A stretch of DNA of 64,000 bases from Phallusia mammillata (taxonomy: Eukaryota > Chordata > Ascidiacea > Phlebobranchia > Ascidiidae): positions 54,163-118,162 of the forward strand of contig QLIY01000175.1 in assembly GCA_003260075.1 (NCBI GenBank), read 5' to 3'. Positions 13,401 to 25,368 of this stretch are shown one piece after another. The first letter of the stretch is position 1; each line of letters starts with the position of its first letter. The notes beneath the pieces were generated by a model that did not search any database, was not told the DNA's origin, and was given only the letters and a program-made list of their open reading frames with translations. A program made the translations under genes and the position numbers.

Positions 13401-16400
13401 CAGACAACCGTTCCACAAGGCGTTGACCTTGAGCCACGTGTTGTGTGACCTTCAACTCACCGTTAGGTGGCATGCATTTCACGTGAGACGAGAAAGGGCG
13501 TAGAATGTCGGTTCCGTTCGGCCACATCACAATGCAAGTGAAGGTCTGATTGTCGGCGTTGGTAGAAGTTAGACGGAACAAACTGGTGCCGTTGTATCTC
13601 CACGCCTGGCAATCAACTTTACCGCGGTTGTGTCGATTGTCGATGACACTCCCGTTCACCCAAACCCGGTTGGGCATATCGGGGGGGGGGGTGAAGTTAG
13701 ACGGAACAAACTGGTGCCGTTGTATCTCCACGCCTGACAATCAACTTTACCGCGGTTGTGCCGATTGTCGATGACACTCCCGTTCACCCAAACCCGGTTG
13801 GGCATATCGAAAACTCCGCGTTGAAAGAGAACTGGCTCCTTGGAACGCATTGGGTCAATCAGGACACCCTCCTGCATGACTTGCTCTGCAAAAAATAACG
13901 ACAGTTTAGACGTGGTTTGGAAATTTAACATTGGGTCTTTATTTAAACGCACTTTTAACAATAAATGAGTAAAGCTCTTCCAGGAGTTTTTATTGCAAAT
14001 AATCGACGTTTGGACAATCCATATGAAAGGATAATGGCACATCTTAAATTGTTTAATCTAGTTCTATGATATGATTGGTGTATTACTGTGAAGTGATAAT
14101 AGCCCGTGTAAGACAAACCTCCATTTTTAAAATTTGCTTAAGTTTTTGTTTCCGCTTGATTATCATAGTTTTACCGATGATTAAGACTTTTGAATAATAA
14201 AATTACAATGTTTTGTTTCAAATTTTCTTCGTGGTTGAAGTACCTCGTTAAAAACATGAATGTATGTGCCTTAAACCTAAATATCTTGTAGAAACTTTTC
14301 CCAGTTGATTGCATTGATTTTTAATTGTCTATTGTTCCTAAAAGAACACAAACAAAATATTAAACAATATGTCACAAAATCATTCGAAGTAGTCAAAAAA
14401 AGTCTCGCAACCCCTAATAAAACGGTAGAAAAATGATTAAATCTGCGGCTAGAAGTGCAGCAAAGACGTGAGAGTATTTAATTATGGTGCAAACATGTCA
14501 AATTCGCATTTACAGAAAGTCAAACCTGATATTAATCAACCCGATATTTCAACTATGCGGGAACACACACACAAAGATTATGATCGTGGCCTGAAGGCGA
14601 AATCTAATTAGCATCTTTGCGTCGTGAAGGATCACCAAATATCTTGCAAAAATATCACAAGACGAAATCACATCGCGCGGAAAACATCAAAGGATTTCTG
14701 CTACTGCAGTCGAAACGCGAATTGCCAACCACGAAATCAGGAACAAATAAAAATGATGCTACACAACTATCAGCAATGATTCCAGTATTTTACATGTGTT
14801 TAGGTAATAACACAAGCCCCTTTAATCCAACCATGCATAGCAACTTGCTATTTAACTATTTTAGATTATCATAATATTCAAACTGGGCTTGTGATTCGAC
14901 TTTCAGTGGGTTCGCCACTGAGCCGGTTTAGCTCAGTTGGTAGGGCGCGAGTCCCGGAAAGACTCCTGTCGTGGGATCGAATGGAATACTGTATTTTAAT
15001 TTGCAGTCGTGGTCGAATTTATAGTAGACTTGCTTGTGTCCGCTTACAATATGGGTGAAGTGCGTAATTGCGCAGCTTAGTGCAAACTTTCACCATAAGA
15101 ACATCAACTAGTTGTAAAGCCATCAAAAAATTCATGGAAAAACAAGTAGGTCAAACTTTGGGAAGAAAAAAATTGGGTAAACATTGCCAGATATAGCCCT
15201 AAGAACATCTTTAATTTTTATCTTACAAAAAACGTATCGCAACAACAGAGTTAAATCGAACCTAGAAACGCATGTCAAAAATGTTGCTTCCATCAAAACC
15301 ACAACATACACAATGTAATCAACTGCCTGAAACAAAATTCACACTTACACAAATCGCGATGAAAATTTTTTTAAGAAAAAAAAGAAAGAAAATCTGCGTT
15401 TGCTGACAGATTTTTTACAAGCCCGATACAAAACGTAACCATCGGGTTGTTTTAATAAAACACTGCACCCTTTTTTCCACATTATATTCAGCACAAAAAA
15501 CACGTACACAATCATGATGGATTGATTATTTATGGACCCGACCTTAAACATGTAAACCCACATTCAAAAATCTATTTTGGTTTAATTAGTCGAGGAATTT
15601 TAAGCTGTTGGTATTTACCACAAATATTCTGTCGACATTTGTGTCCATTTTGATCAAAACATTACGTCTGTTGCATAGGGCAGTTGTGAATAGAAAGAAT
15701 TGCAAAAAACATGTACACGAAACGTTACAAGCCTATAAAACTGCAGTAGAGGGAAATTCTATAAGGTTTTACCTGTACACCTATGAATTAAACATTTTGA
15801 GGAAATTTCCACTTTAATATTTCAACACTACATCAAAACAAGCGAATGTTTTAAGAGCTTTTAATGATTCAATAATCGTTTCACACCCACGTGTTTCTAC
15901 GGCGAAGTTGTCAAGGTCAAATGATCAAGGATTTGACCTTGACACCTTACAGCCTGAAGGTGACTTATTCAAGCCACCAGACTTAAAAGATCAGATTAAA
16001 GATTATATTCAGCGATAAACGTGATTAGGTAAGCAGGAAAGTTTAACTGCACAACAGAACAGACACCAAACCAAAGATCTAATCAACACACGTATGCGTT
16101 TCACAAAAAATTTTAAGGTCGTAAATAAAATATTTGACGATGAAGTGACGTGAGTTGTTCAGTACGACCACTTAAGCGGGTTCGGAACGAGCTTAACGCA
16201 TTCAAGAGTGGAGTTTCACATTAAACCGGTTTGGCAACAATGGTATAGTTGCATCATCTACTCTTTGGACAAAGGCTGGGTTTGCAATGATGGCATGAAC
16301 ATATAACGCCATTTTTTTGGAATGTTTGTTAGTCTTGAAACTCTTGAAACAAGTAAAAGTATAAACTACCAGTTAATGCGTCTTAAGTTTTAACCGTCCC

Positions 16401-19400
16401 ATTTTAAAAATTGGTTGCAGTTATGGTTAAACGCACGAAGCCATCTTGCAACCACTTAACTTTAAATAATCTTTAAATAACACCAGTCAACTTTCAGTTC
16501 CAGCAACCTATGCACCAGTTTGATAAGTTCAACACTTTACGGTTGAGTGTACGAAGCTGGTTAAAAACTCGCTTCACTGAGCGCATTCAGGTCTTTCAAA
16601 CACACATATTCTAAACCTGGACTATGCTGTGTAGTTGTGGTTCTCAACCTGTGAAACGTTACCACTAGTGCAGGGGTTCTTAACCAGGGGTGCGAGAACT
16701 GTTCCTAGGGGGTGGGGGGGGGGCTCAGGTCTTTCAAACACACATATTCTAAACCTGGACTATGTTGTTGAGTTGTGGTTCTCAACCTCTGGAACGTTAC
16801 CACTAGGACAGGGGTTCTTAACCATGGGTGCGAGAACCGTTCCTAGGGGGTGCGGGGATGCTGAATCATTACGGTTGGTTAGGTCTATTCTATATAAATA
16901 CAAAAACCCAGGGGGGTGCGAAAATTGGTTGGTGATTTGAAAGGGGTGCAGCAAGGAAAAAGAACCACTGCACTAGTACGAGGTTTTACAGAGGTACGCG
17001 AGTAACCTTTTACCACATCTGATTCGAGTCAGTTCATGAAACAAAATTGAACTGACCCAACTAATCAGCCCCGGTTCTGGGACAAACTCATGTTTTGGAC
17101 GTTGTTTTGGGAATGGCCGACCTTGCTGAAAAATATGCTGCCCTATAGCAAAGAAGAATAGGCCTATATTTTACGTTCTACGCATCCAAACAGGATTTAG
17201 ATGGTACGCAGCGATAGAAAAGATAGAAAACCACTGCTGAGTACTCTGGGACCAATATACGTGAGACATTTAGAAGTTGAATCACTATAATAACCACATC
17301 GGTGTTACAGACGAGCATTGTCTGGCTGCAAGGAGAATTGAAAACGTCAAAAAACCAACAAAAATTTAAACTGCAAAACAACGCCCGATGACTAACATAT
17401 AATGTGATGTTATGCGTGGGACGGTGTAAGTGATTTTAAAACCAGTAAAAAATGAGAAAAGTTGTCATAAAAAGAAAAATTGTAGTGTGTAAAAGCTTGA
17501 ATTGTTTTACAAAATCATCATTTATGCTCGTTCGGTTGGAAAACGAGAGTTTCAATTCAATGTATCTAGCCAAAACAAAATAAAACGAGACATGTATAGA
17601 CCGCTTGAAATAATCTCTACTCGAGAAGGCATGGTAACCACTGACAGCTGGTTACATGTGATCAAGAGATTACAGGATTTGAAAGTTTTTGTGGTGTTTT
17701 TGTGTTTCAGAGGACTCACTTGACAAGCACTTAAAGCAGGCCTACTGAAAAACTTTAGATACGCAGAATCGTGGTCAGACATGGCCAGACATTGGTATAC
17801 AGAGAAAAAGATTGTATTCCCAAGTATAGCCTACAACATATTTTTACAAGTATGTTACACACGAAAATAAGAGATGAATAATTTTACCACTAAATGACCT
17901 CGAGCACAAACCTATTAAGAAGTGGGGGGGGGGCAACATATTTTTACAAGTATGTTACACACGAAAATAAGAGAAGAATAATTTTACCACTAAATGACCT
18001 CGAGCACAAACCTATTAAGAAGTCCACAGCCAAACTAAGCATCAAATCAAATCAAGTCTTTTTCAGACCACGCCAACTTTTTCACAGTACGTTAAAACGT
18101 GATGGTATGGACAAATTTGGAAGCTATTTAAAGAATTATACGCACAAGCCAGTGAATACATATTAGGCGGTAGTTCAAAAACATATAAAAATCAAACTTA
18201 TAGCTTCATTCGGTGGAATGCAACAAGCAAATTCAGTTTAACTTAAATTTAAATCTCCATTTCCCGATGTTTACAACCACTTGTTCGACTCAATCAAGAC
18301 AAAACTTACAGCGAGAACTAATGTACAACCGCAGTTATTGCAACCAGATACAAAAATGTAAAATCCTCTGCAATAACCTGCGTTTAGTTTGTATATACTG
18401 TAAACCACGGTTAATTCGGACCAGTTTGGACCAAAAAATTGTCCAGATTGGGCGAATATCCGGATTAACCGATGTCGATTAGTCAAAGCCTCACCACATT
18501 ACATACAAAGTTTTGTCCGAATTAGGCGAAGATCCGTATTAACCGAATTCGACTTAACCAAAGTTTACTATAGTTTCAACCCGGTTCAATTGTTGCTGTA
18601 CATTTATTTCCTGACAGACATGTAAAATGGACTCACCTTTAGGCAAAGTGAAGAGGCAGACTTGTGAGAAACGTTCGGATTTTCGATTCCTCTGCAGGTT
18701 GAGCCAGACATTGTACGAGGTGCTGGTGAAGGGCTGACTGTCGTTGGTGACCATGAAAGCTCCTGTCTTGGTGTCGTACTTTACACACTCACAATGGAGG
18801 TCTTTCATCCAACGCATCTCCTTGTTCGGGCACAGATAGAGATACCGCGAAAGTTCGCGATCGTCGCCGCCTGCGTCACAATAAAACATTGATGATGTCA
18901 TGACGCACATTTGTAACGTCATTAAAGCAAGTTGGCAATGTTTACAACAAAGGTGCAGACAATCAACATTGTGACAACACAATGCAAAATGTGGGCGATA
19001 ACATTACCGACTCCTGCGACATTTTTGCAAAAGCTTCCCGGATGTAGCAACCGATTGGTCGCTTGCAGTCTCACGTGATCAAAGATTAAGTTTGATTTTT
19101 ATGTTTGCATTCGATTTAACGCGATATCAAAACTAAATACAACGACAGTTCAGTTTTTTTTTAATCAGCAAATCAAGTACGAGTGATAAAAAGAGTTTAG
19201 CTTTGGGTATTAAAGTGTTGCAACTAGATTTTGCAGAGTAAAGCTAAACGCACTTTTTGCGTTTTAGAATCAATTTTCATGTTATCAGCTCTCCGACTTA
19301 ACACCCAAAACTAAACTCAATCATTTCAACAACTTGAAACCGAACTCAAGGCTTACTGAGTGAGACACAAATTTTGTTTATTACAACGAGAAAAAATAAA

Positions 19401-22400
19401 ACCAATCAGAACTGAGTAATATGTCACGTGAGATGTTAAATTGCACCAATCGTTGTGTACATCCGGGTGTTTTGAAGAGTCACAACAAACAGTTTATTGG
19501 GTTAAATTGATAGAACAGCGGTACAGCGGGCAGAAAAAATAAAAAAACTTAAAAAACGTTTGGGAGGAATGTAAATAAAAAATGAGGCATTGAGATTAGT
19601 TAAGTGGAGTGATATGTTCATTTTGTAGTTTTTAAATCATTTAAAATTAATTTGGAGCACTTTTAGGACAAAGGTGTATTCCATGGCTAAATAACAAAAG
19701 GCGAAAAAATACATAAGCATAGTTTTTACATGCAGTTAGATGTGTTTGGAGGGTTCAAATAAGAGGGGGTGAAAAGTTTGTGATTATGCTTCGTTGTGTA
19801 AAATTTCCAAAGGGTTTAAAAGGTTTAAAGAATATTGGACCTTTTTAAGGCTTAATGAAGAGGATTAGAAGAAAAAAAGAACAGCAAACTTTATTTTAAA
19901 ACACGCTTGTCACGTAAAACCAAATTAAAGCATCTGATTGGTTGATTAAATATGGGCGTGGCAAGCGAATAGAAAGTCACGCCCACAAGCTACAACTTAC
20001 AGGTGAGCGGGGGCATTGGGAACGGAGCTGGGGGGAAAGCTGTGCAGCTGGGGCTTGCGACTCGGTGGAACACCTTGCCCCTGAGACAGGTGGTTGCCTG
20101 GCAACGCCCCACCTTCAGGTCGATTCCACAACAACCAGGGATGGGGAAGCCCCTGAACGAGAAAATAATCCTTGTGTTTGTTTAAAGCAGTGATTTTCAA
20201 CAGCGGCTCTCAGGGCCGCATGCGGCTCGAACCAGGCCTCAGAAAACCACCAAGCATTGCAGTTATGGCTTTCAAGGTAATGATCTTTAGTAATTTCCTA
20301 AGATTTTTTTTCCGGCTCTATACACACTTGAAAAAACTACCATTTGGCCCCGACAATAAAAAGTTTGAGAACCACTGGTTTTGAAACCCTATAGGTCGAA
20401 ACAGTGTAACGTATCATCTACTGGCTTGATGTTTTTATATTAAAAACAAACATTGTTTGGTACAGGATAATTAAAAAAATAACAACGAAACACAATGCAT
20501 TGCCCCGCAGAGCTTGGCATCCTGTCGTACGTGTGGCATTTTGTTTCTTTTGTAGTTAGAGAAATAAAACCAGGCGTCAATCCCGTGGACGTTTCCTGCA
20601 TTTTAGTGGGTAACTGCCTCAGTGTACAGCTTACAGACCAGCAGTTTCCAAAGTTTTAAACTTTAGTGGCGATCCCCGCTTAATTTCGCAAAACGGCTCA
20701 CAACAGGACCAGCGGACGACAATATTACGCCCTGTAACATAACGCGCTGCGCTTGTCACAAAACGGAAATCGACTAGAACAGCGATCGGAAATGAAAAAC
20801 CCTCGCGCGTGTTAGTCTCCCAGCAGCCGTTGTCGGTGTCCGATGTCAACTAAACCAGATGGAACTGTTTAAGGCCGAACAGGCATTTTTAAATTAACAA
20901 TGTACCTTGGGTTTGAATTAAAACTTATATAAGTCAAGCCTATAAATAGATGCATGGCAAGGCATTAATATCGTGTATACCATGTATGCAAAGCACAAGT
21001 CGGGTTGGCAGGTTTGGACAAGCGCGATTGGGGGGGGGGGGGGGGGGCACGATTTTATATTGAATATAGTTTTGCCGGGTAAATATCATAAACTTTCGTT
21101 TTTGCTCGACATCAAATGTAATTTATAAACAAGGCGTAAAAACAATTTCAGTAGATATAACTTACGGCTCATTGGGGTCATCTGTAGCGTCCCATGCGTA
21201 CAAGGTAATTTTCAGGTCTTTAGCTTCCCACGAACTTGTATTTTCAAAGGTCCACGTGAATTCTGGATATTGCTCAGTAAATTTCAGTCTCAAATTGCGA
21301 ACCTGCATCCCAAACTTGCGTTCTGCAAAAAAAAAAAAGTTTTTAGAGTTTGCAATTACACAGGACTGTAATGTATCAATTACGACAATTTTTTCTCCTA
21401 TGAGAAAAAACTCCTATGACCGACATACGGAGTTGTTTGTAAATTGGAAGAAGGAACACTTGGTTTTGAATAAAAAGGGGGGGGGGGCATAAAGTTTTTA
21501 GAGTTGGCAATTACACAGGACTGTAATGTATCAATTACGACATTTTTTTTCTCCTATGAGAAAAAACTCCTATGACCGACATACTGAGTTGTTTGTAAAT
21601 TGGAAGAAGGAACACTTGGTTTTGAATAAAAAGGGGGGGGGGGGTGAAACACATATCGTGGATTTAAATCAGGGGTCTTCAACCTTTTTAGCTCAAGGGG
21701 GGGGGGCTAATGAGAAAGTCTAAAATTTTCAAACAGCGTTTTCGGGGCGAACGCAAAATGGACAAAAACAATTGTGCATAATTAGTTAAAAAACAAACAA
21801 AAAAACAGTTTATTTCAAAGGATACAAAAGTGGTTATATGCAAACGCGAGTTAGTATATGAAAGCCACCAATTCATCGACAAACAGGATACAGTCGGGCA
21901 TAAGGTTAGCTTTCTGCGTTAGGATATCCTAAAACGCAAAATGCAGATGCAACTATTCGACTGGCAGTTAACATACAGATGCCGCCGATGTAACGTGTTT
22001 GTGCAACAAAACCTAAAGCTTGTTTACACATATCGTGGATTTAAATCAGGGGTCTTCAACCTTTTTAGCTCAATCGCCCCCTTTCCAAGGCACTGGCTCC
22101 TAATCGCCCCCCTATGAGATTGTTATTTGTATAAAATTTCTGCCTTTTGAGCAGATGTGGGCGGTTAAATCTAGCACAACGAAAGCTTCAGTCAACACCT
22201 AATTTAATTGCAACACGCAAGGTCCATTTTACGCAATTCAAACGCATCTGAGAACAATTTGTTAAATCATAGACAAAACAATATTACGATTGTGCGCAAA
22301 CAATCGCTTTCTTTTGTTAAAAACAATAGGGCATTACTCGGCAGAGGTGAATCCTAAATGATGCAAATACTTCGCGGTTTGGGAAGCGCTTTTAGGCCCA

Positions 22401-23798
22401 TAGGTAGTGTAAAAGCGAAAAAAGTTTGAGGTACAGTTTGATACCGTTGTAAAAGTATGGCCTGTCACCATACATAGCCACAATAAAGTGTCCCCTGTGG
22501 CTAATTAAATGCCTAACCTTGGTTTCGAGATCACAATGTATGTAAATAGCAGCATGTTTAATTTGATGTGTCCATTGTCCCTGGTGTTTGTTTGCAAGAC
22601 GAATTATATCTGCTTGTAAGTCAAAGTTAGCTGAGTCTCACAGTTATGGTACATATTTATACAATCAGTAATGTTGAAATCGCCCCCTTTTGAAGTCAAA
22701 TCGCCCCCCAACTTCCAAAATTGTCACCATCGCCCCCTCGGGGGCGATATCGCCCCCGTTGAATAACCCTGATTTAAATCATGAAAGGCAAATGCATAAA
22801 GCGATGCAATAACACACAACAGGGGTCCTGTGCACGACAAAGAGCAAAGGACAAAACACAATTCACAAACGCCATTATTAATTCGTGATCTGTTATTGTT
22901 TTTAGTTCTAAATAACCCTAATGCATTGGGTTATAGTTGCAGAGGGTCAAGCGAAGGTTTCAAAACCAATGATTAAAGCCCCAAAAAGGGGGGTAGTAAA
23001 AAGCCAACATTTTTATCATTGTTGTTATCCATATGTAATGAACGAAGAATTAAAGCATTGAGACAAATGCATTTGGCATAAGCGGTCCCCTGAGGCGGAA
23101 AGTTACATCCTAACCACATCCACAGTTAACACTTGGTACCGAGCTGACATTAAATACAAATAGGATGGTTCCGAACCAGTTTTGAGCTATCAATTGTGAC
23201 AGAAAAGTTACCCCCCCCCCTGCATAAAGCGATGCAATAACACACAACAGGGGTCCTGTGCACGACAAGGGGCAAAAGACAAAACACAATTCACAAACGC
23301 CATTATTAATTCGTGCTCTGTTATTGTTTTTAGTTCTAAATAACCCTATTACCCCCCCCCCCACATCCACAGTTAACACTTGGTACCGAGCTGACATTAA
23401 ATACAAATAACAAATAAGATGGTTCCGAACCAGTTTTGAGTTATCAATTGTGACAGAAAAGTTAAAAAACAGTATTTTATTCCACAAACCAATTGCTTAT
23501 TACAGCAGTGTTAGATGTAACAAGTAAATCATATGATTGCGTAATAACGAATCAGTCGGTCACCAAGCATTCCCATATGTCAGCACGTAAGCTAGAACAG
23601 TCCACACGTATGTACTACTTGAGCTAACTTACCACATGAGCTTAATCCTTTTTGTTCAAGTTTCACGCAGTAGTCGCATTCGTCAGGGTGGGTTAGATTG
23701 GTACAAGGAACTGATACTCGCTTCACAACGCCACTCGCCGTTGCAGCCAAACATGCAACCATCATTACTGAAAGAATACTGCCCAAGTGGACGGCCAT
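7420..23798 (-). CDS. Gene A: single-pass type I membrane receptor-like protein, 636 aa, family not recognised
   Basis: Nine exons: 23798-23633, 21322-21166, 20152-20001, 18870-18637, 13885-13461, 13011-12830, 12531-12432, 9099-8998, 7940-7420 (stop TAA 7422-7420). All junctions are AG/GT and in phase once the 128-bp duplication in exon 5 is discounted. Residues 1-23 form a signal peptide (MAVHLGSIL... AATASG). The ectodomain (to about 356) is Cys-rich with several N-glycosylation sites (NLT, NTS, NGS, NGT, NQT, NDT). A hydrophobic span at about 357-378 is followed by RR. The roughly 258-residue cytoplasmic tail has a KEK-rich juxtamembrane part, a Ser-rich middle and a C-terminus containing GYLCKQ. 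Segments such as LKFTEQYPEFTWTFEN and SYNVWLNLQRN look like fibronectin-III/cytokine-receptor strands, but no WSxWS is visible and there is no kinase, TIR or SEFIR domain. A candidate AATAAA lies at 7038-7033. The gene lies wholly inside an HDAC intron, same strand. Confidence 0.72.
9176..9276. mobile_element. Small MITE with AAATAACGGCCC ends
   Basis: AAATAACGGCCC at the left and GGGCCGTTATTTT at the right enclose an AT-rich centre with a second internal inverted pair (AGCAACATG / CATGTCGCT). It lies just downstream of gene A exon 8's acceptor. Confidence 0.5.
10611..12481. repeat. ~1-kb near-duplication around a G run, containing gene A exon 7 remnant
   Basis: The left copy (10611-11584) and right copy (11595-12481) are colinear with scattered substitutions and indels; the G run is 11585-11594. 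The left copy ends in a truncated exon 7 (GAAGGAAAAAATCGATTTAA on the minus strand, with donor) lacking its acceptor. The complete exon 7 is at 12531-12432. The exon would be unusable on the left copy. Confidence 0.85.
13564..13808 (-). repeat. 128-bp duplication inside gene A exon 5
   Basis: Copies 13564-13680 and 13692-13808 flank G run 13681-13691. The period of 128 is not a multiple of three and breaks the exon frame. With one copy removed the exon is 297 bp and all downstream phases fit. Confidence 0.88.
14922..14990 (+). repeat. tRNA-derived SINE head or tRNA pseudogene
   Basis: GCCGGTTTAGCTCAGTTGGTAGGGCGC matches a tRNA 5' half with a good A box. An anticodon-like stem GAGTC...GACTC follows, then a decayed B box (GGGATCGAATGG). 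The loop lacks the T before the anticodon. It is not a working tRNA. Confidence 0.6.
15909..15944. repeat. Perfect 14-bp hairpin
   Basis: TGTCAAGGTCAAAT and its exact inverse ATTTGACCTTGACA flank the 8-base loop GATCAAGG. Each arm contains TCAAGGTCA, an extended nuclear-receptor half site. Confidence 0.7.
16671..16970. mobile_element. hAT-like element, partly doubled by a G-run joint
   Basis: It starts CAGGGGTTCTTAACCAGG and ends AAAAAGAACCACTG, flanked by CACTAGTG / CACTAGTA. The left part is doubled (16588-16713 and 16726-16853) around G run 16714-16723. Confidence 0.7.
17834..18023. repeat. 90-bp duplication around a G run
   Basis: Copies 17834-17923 and 17934-18023 flank G run 17924-17933. 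They are almost identical, in the intron between gene A exons 5 and 4. Confidence 0.85.
18405..18571. mobile_element. pogo/Tigger-like MITE
   Basis: Inverted ends of the CTGTAAACCACGGTTAATTCGG type (left) and GTAAACTTTGGTTAAGTCGAA (right, reversed) lie next to TA dinucleotides. No open frame; in gene A's intron just beyond exon 4. Confidence 0.55.
20188..20377. mobile_element. hAT-like MITE (CAGTG...GAGAACCACTG)
   Basis: A 190-bp element with ends CAGTGATTTTCAAC and GTTTGAGAACCACTG and imperfect 8-bp flanks GTTTAAAG / GTTTTGAA. It shares its interior (CATTTGGCCCCGACAATAAA) in reverse orientation with 49535-49750. Confidence 0.75.
21337..21706. repeat. Chain of three G-run joints
   Basis: Copies 21337-21476 and 21491-21632 flank G run 21477-21487. 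G run 21633-21644 then leads into 21645-21696, which repeats 22022-22074, followed by G run 21697-21706. The gene A exon 2 boundary lies just left of this chain. Confidence 0.8.
22047..22771. mobile_element. hAT-like element rich in TCGCCCCC, exact target duplication
   Basis: Ends CAGGGGTCTTCAACC and GGTTATTCAACGG-type (reversed: CAGGGTTATTCAAC), flanked by ATTTAAAT on both sides (22039-22046 and 22772-22779). The subterminal regions carry repeated ATCGCCCCC blocks. No transposase frame is visible. Confidence 0.78.
22793..23464. repeat. Interleaved duplication A-B-(C run)-A'-(C run)-B'
   Basis: A is 22793-22920 and B is 23114-23210. C run 23211-23220 is followed by A' (23221-23350), then C run 23352-23360, then B' (23361-23464). 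The unique stretch between A and B is missing between A' and B'. Confidence 0.82.
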
Positions 23799-24594
23799 AT
23801 TACTGGTTGAAATGATGTTTATAACGAGGTTACGAGACTTTGTATGTCGTGTAAAGTGTGATCCTGTACGTAGAAATAATGTTAATAATGTGTTTCATCA
23901 TTAAAAAACAACAAAAATATTGATTAAGTTATCAAAACACAACTACATATACTGCTACTAACTATGCCTGTGAGATATGAAACAGATTGAACTTGCAAAC
24001 TTGTATTTACTTGCTTATAAACCTTCTGACGTTACTTAAATAACTCCTTGTTTACTTTCTACGAACTCAAAAGCTGTCATTTCACCGAATCAGGAAAATA
24101 TTAATCAACACCAACAAATAAAGCTGTCGTAAAATTCTATTTTTTACATCGCTCAGTAGTCTTCACTTAACATAGAACTGTCAATTAAAAGCCTTTTGAA
24201 CAAGCTTATAAACTGATCTGACGATGACAAACGCAGCATAACAGTCAGCTCTAGTCTTCCCGTCCGAACAATACTGTACAACACGAACACCGACGTAGGG
24301 TTGACGCAATCGCAGTGCCAGGGCAATCTATCAACAAAGCACCACTGCATTGCGCTCATCACAGGCAAGTTTGCAAGCGGACAGGTCGATTGACGTCCTA
24401 TTGCGTGTCAACCTCATTCTAGAGCTGGGGTAATTTGACGGACAACTTCTGGTTTCGAAAAACTGAGTAAAACACACGCGGGTACAAAGTAAACCGGACA
24501 ACACAATTTTGACTGTTTGAGTTAAAAAAAGACCAGCGTTTTTTTTTAACTTTTACATAAAAAATCAATGCTTTAAGCACTATCCCCCCCCCCC

Positions 24595-25102
24595 AATTGT
24601 TGTTTTTGCAACTCTGCCTATATACCAGACGATTTGACATGGTACAGAACTGCTTAACACTTAACCTTGCAGAGGACCCAGCTGGTCTTGCATCACTTAC
24701 GCTGTTGCATCAGCCCCCCCCCCTGATCCCCTGACAGGCAACAAGCTTAACGACGACCGCTGTTTTGTCGAACTTAAATGTTGAATATGGAAACACATTT
24801 TCGATAAACAATATCAGTGTAAAAGACTAACATGGACAAGCTTTTCAAAAAGTTTTATTTTGCTTAGCGCAATACTTTTGAGGCAGAAAGAACGTCATTT
24901 AAAGGAACGAATTACATAAATAACTGACTAAAACATGATGGAGTTTTACAATGACTGCTGGTCCACAACTGTACGTACTCGAAGAATTGTTGTTTTTGCA
25001 ACTCTGCCTATATACCAGACGATTTGACATGGCACAGAACTGCTTAACACTTAACCTTGCAGAGAACCCAGCTGGTCTTGCATCACTTATGCTGTTGCAT
25101 CA
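24595..25102. repeat. Displaced 118-bp copy bounded by two C runs
   Basis: Positions 24595-24713, bounded by C runs 24584-24594 and 24714-24723, repeat 24985-25102 with few differences. The copy is inserted about 390 bp ahead of its counterpart. Confidence 0.8.
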
Positions 25103-25163
25103 ACGAAAAGTTTTGAACATTTATAAGCTGTTGCTGCCAAACATAACATCAAATTTATAGATG

Positions 25164-25368
25164 TCTTCTGGCAATTGAATTTTTATACCGATGTTTTGAT
25201 GTCCTATACAGGTCGCCTTCTTCAGGGTAAATAACACTAAATGCGCGTAGTACAGTGTATGATAAACAAAGAACGCACTGCACTACTCGCATTCGGTGTT
25301 TTTACCCTGATGAAGGCGACCTGTATAGAAGGCGAAACGACGGTACAAAAATACAATTGCCAAAAGAG
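25164..25368. repeat. Fold-back element with Penelope-like core
   Basis: A long imperfect inverted repeat folds about position 25262. Each arm carries CCCTGATGAAGGCGACCTGT or its near copy, followed by a GGCGAAACGACGG-type segment. That GATGAAGGCGACC...GAAACG pattern recalls the conserved noncoding core of Penelope-like retroelements; the assignment is tentative. Confidence 0.5.

Noticed and set aside
14922-14990. Functional tRNA gene
   Set aside because: The B box is decayed, the position before the anticodon is not T and the acceptor stem cannot be closed.
19942-20193. Plus-strand open frames over 20.0-20.2 kb
   Set aside because: These are shadows of gene A exon 3 (minus strand 20152-20001), which has clean splice sites and fits the phase on both sides.
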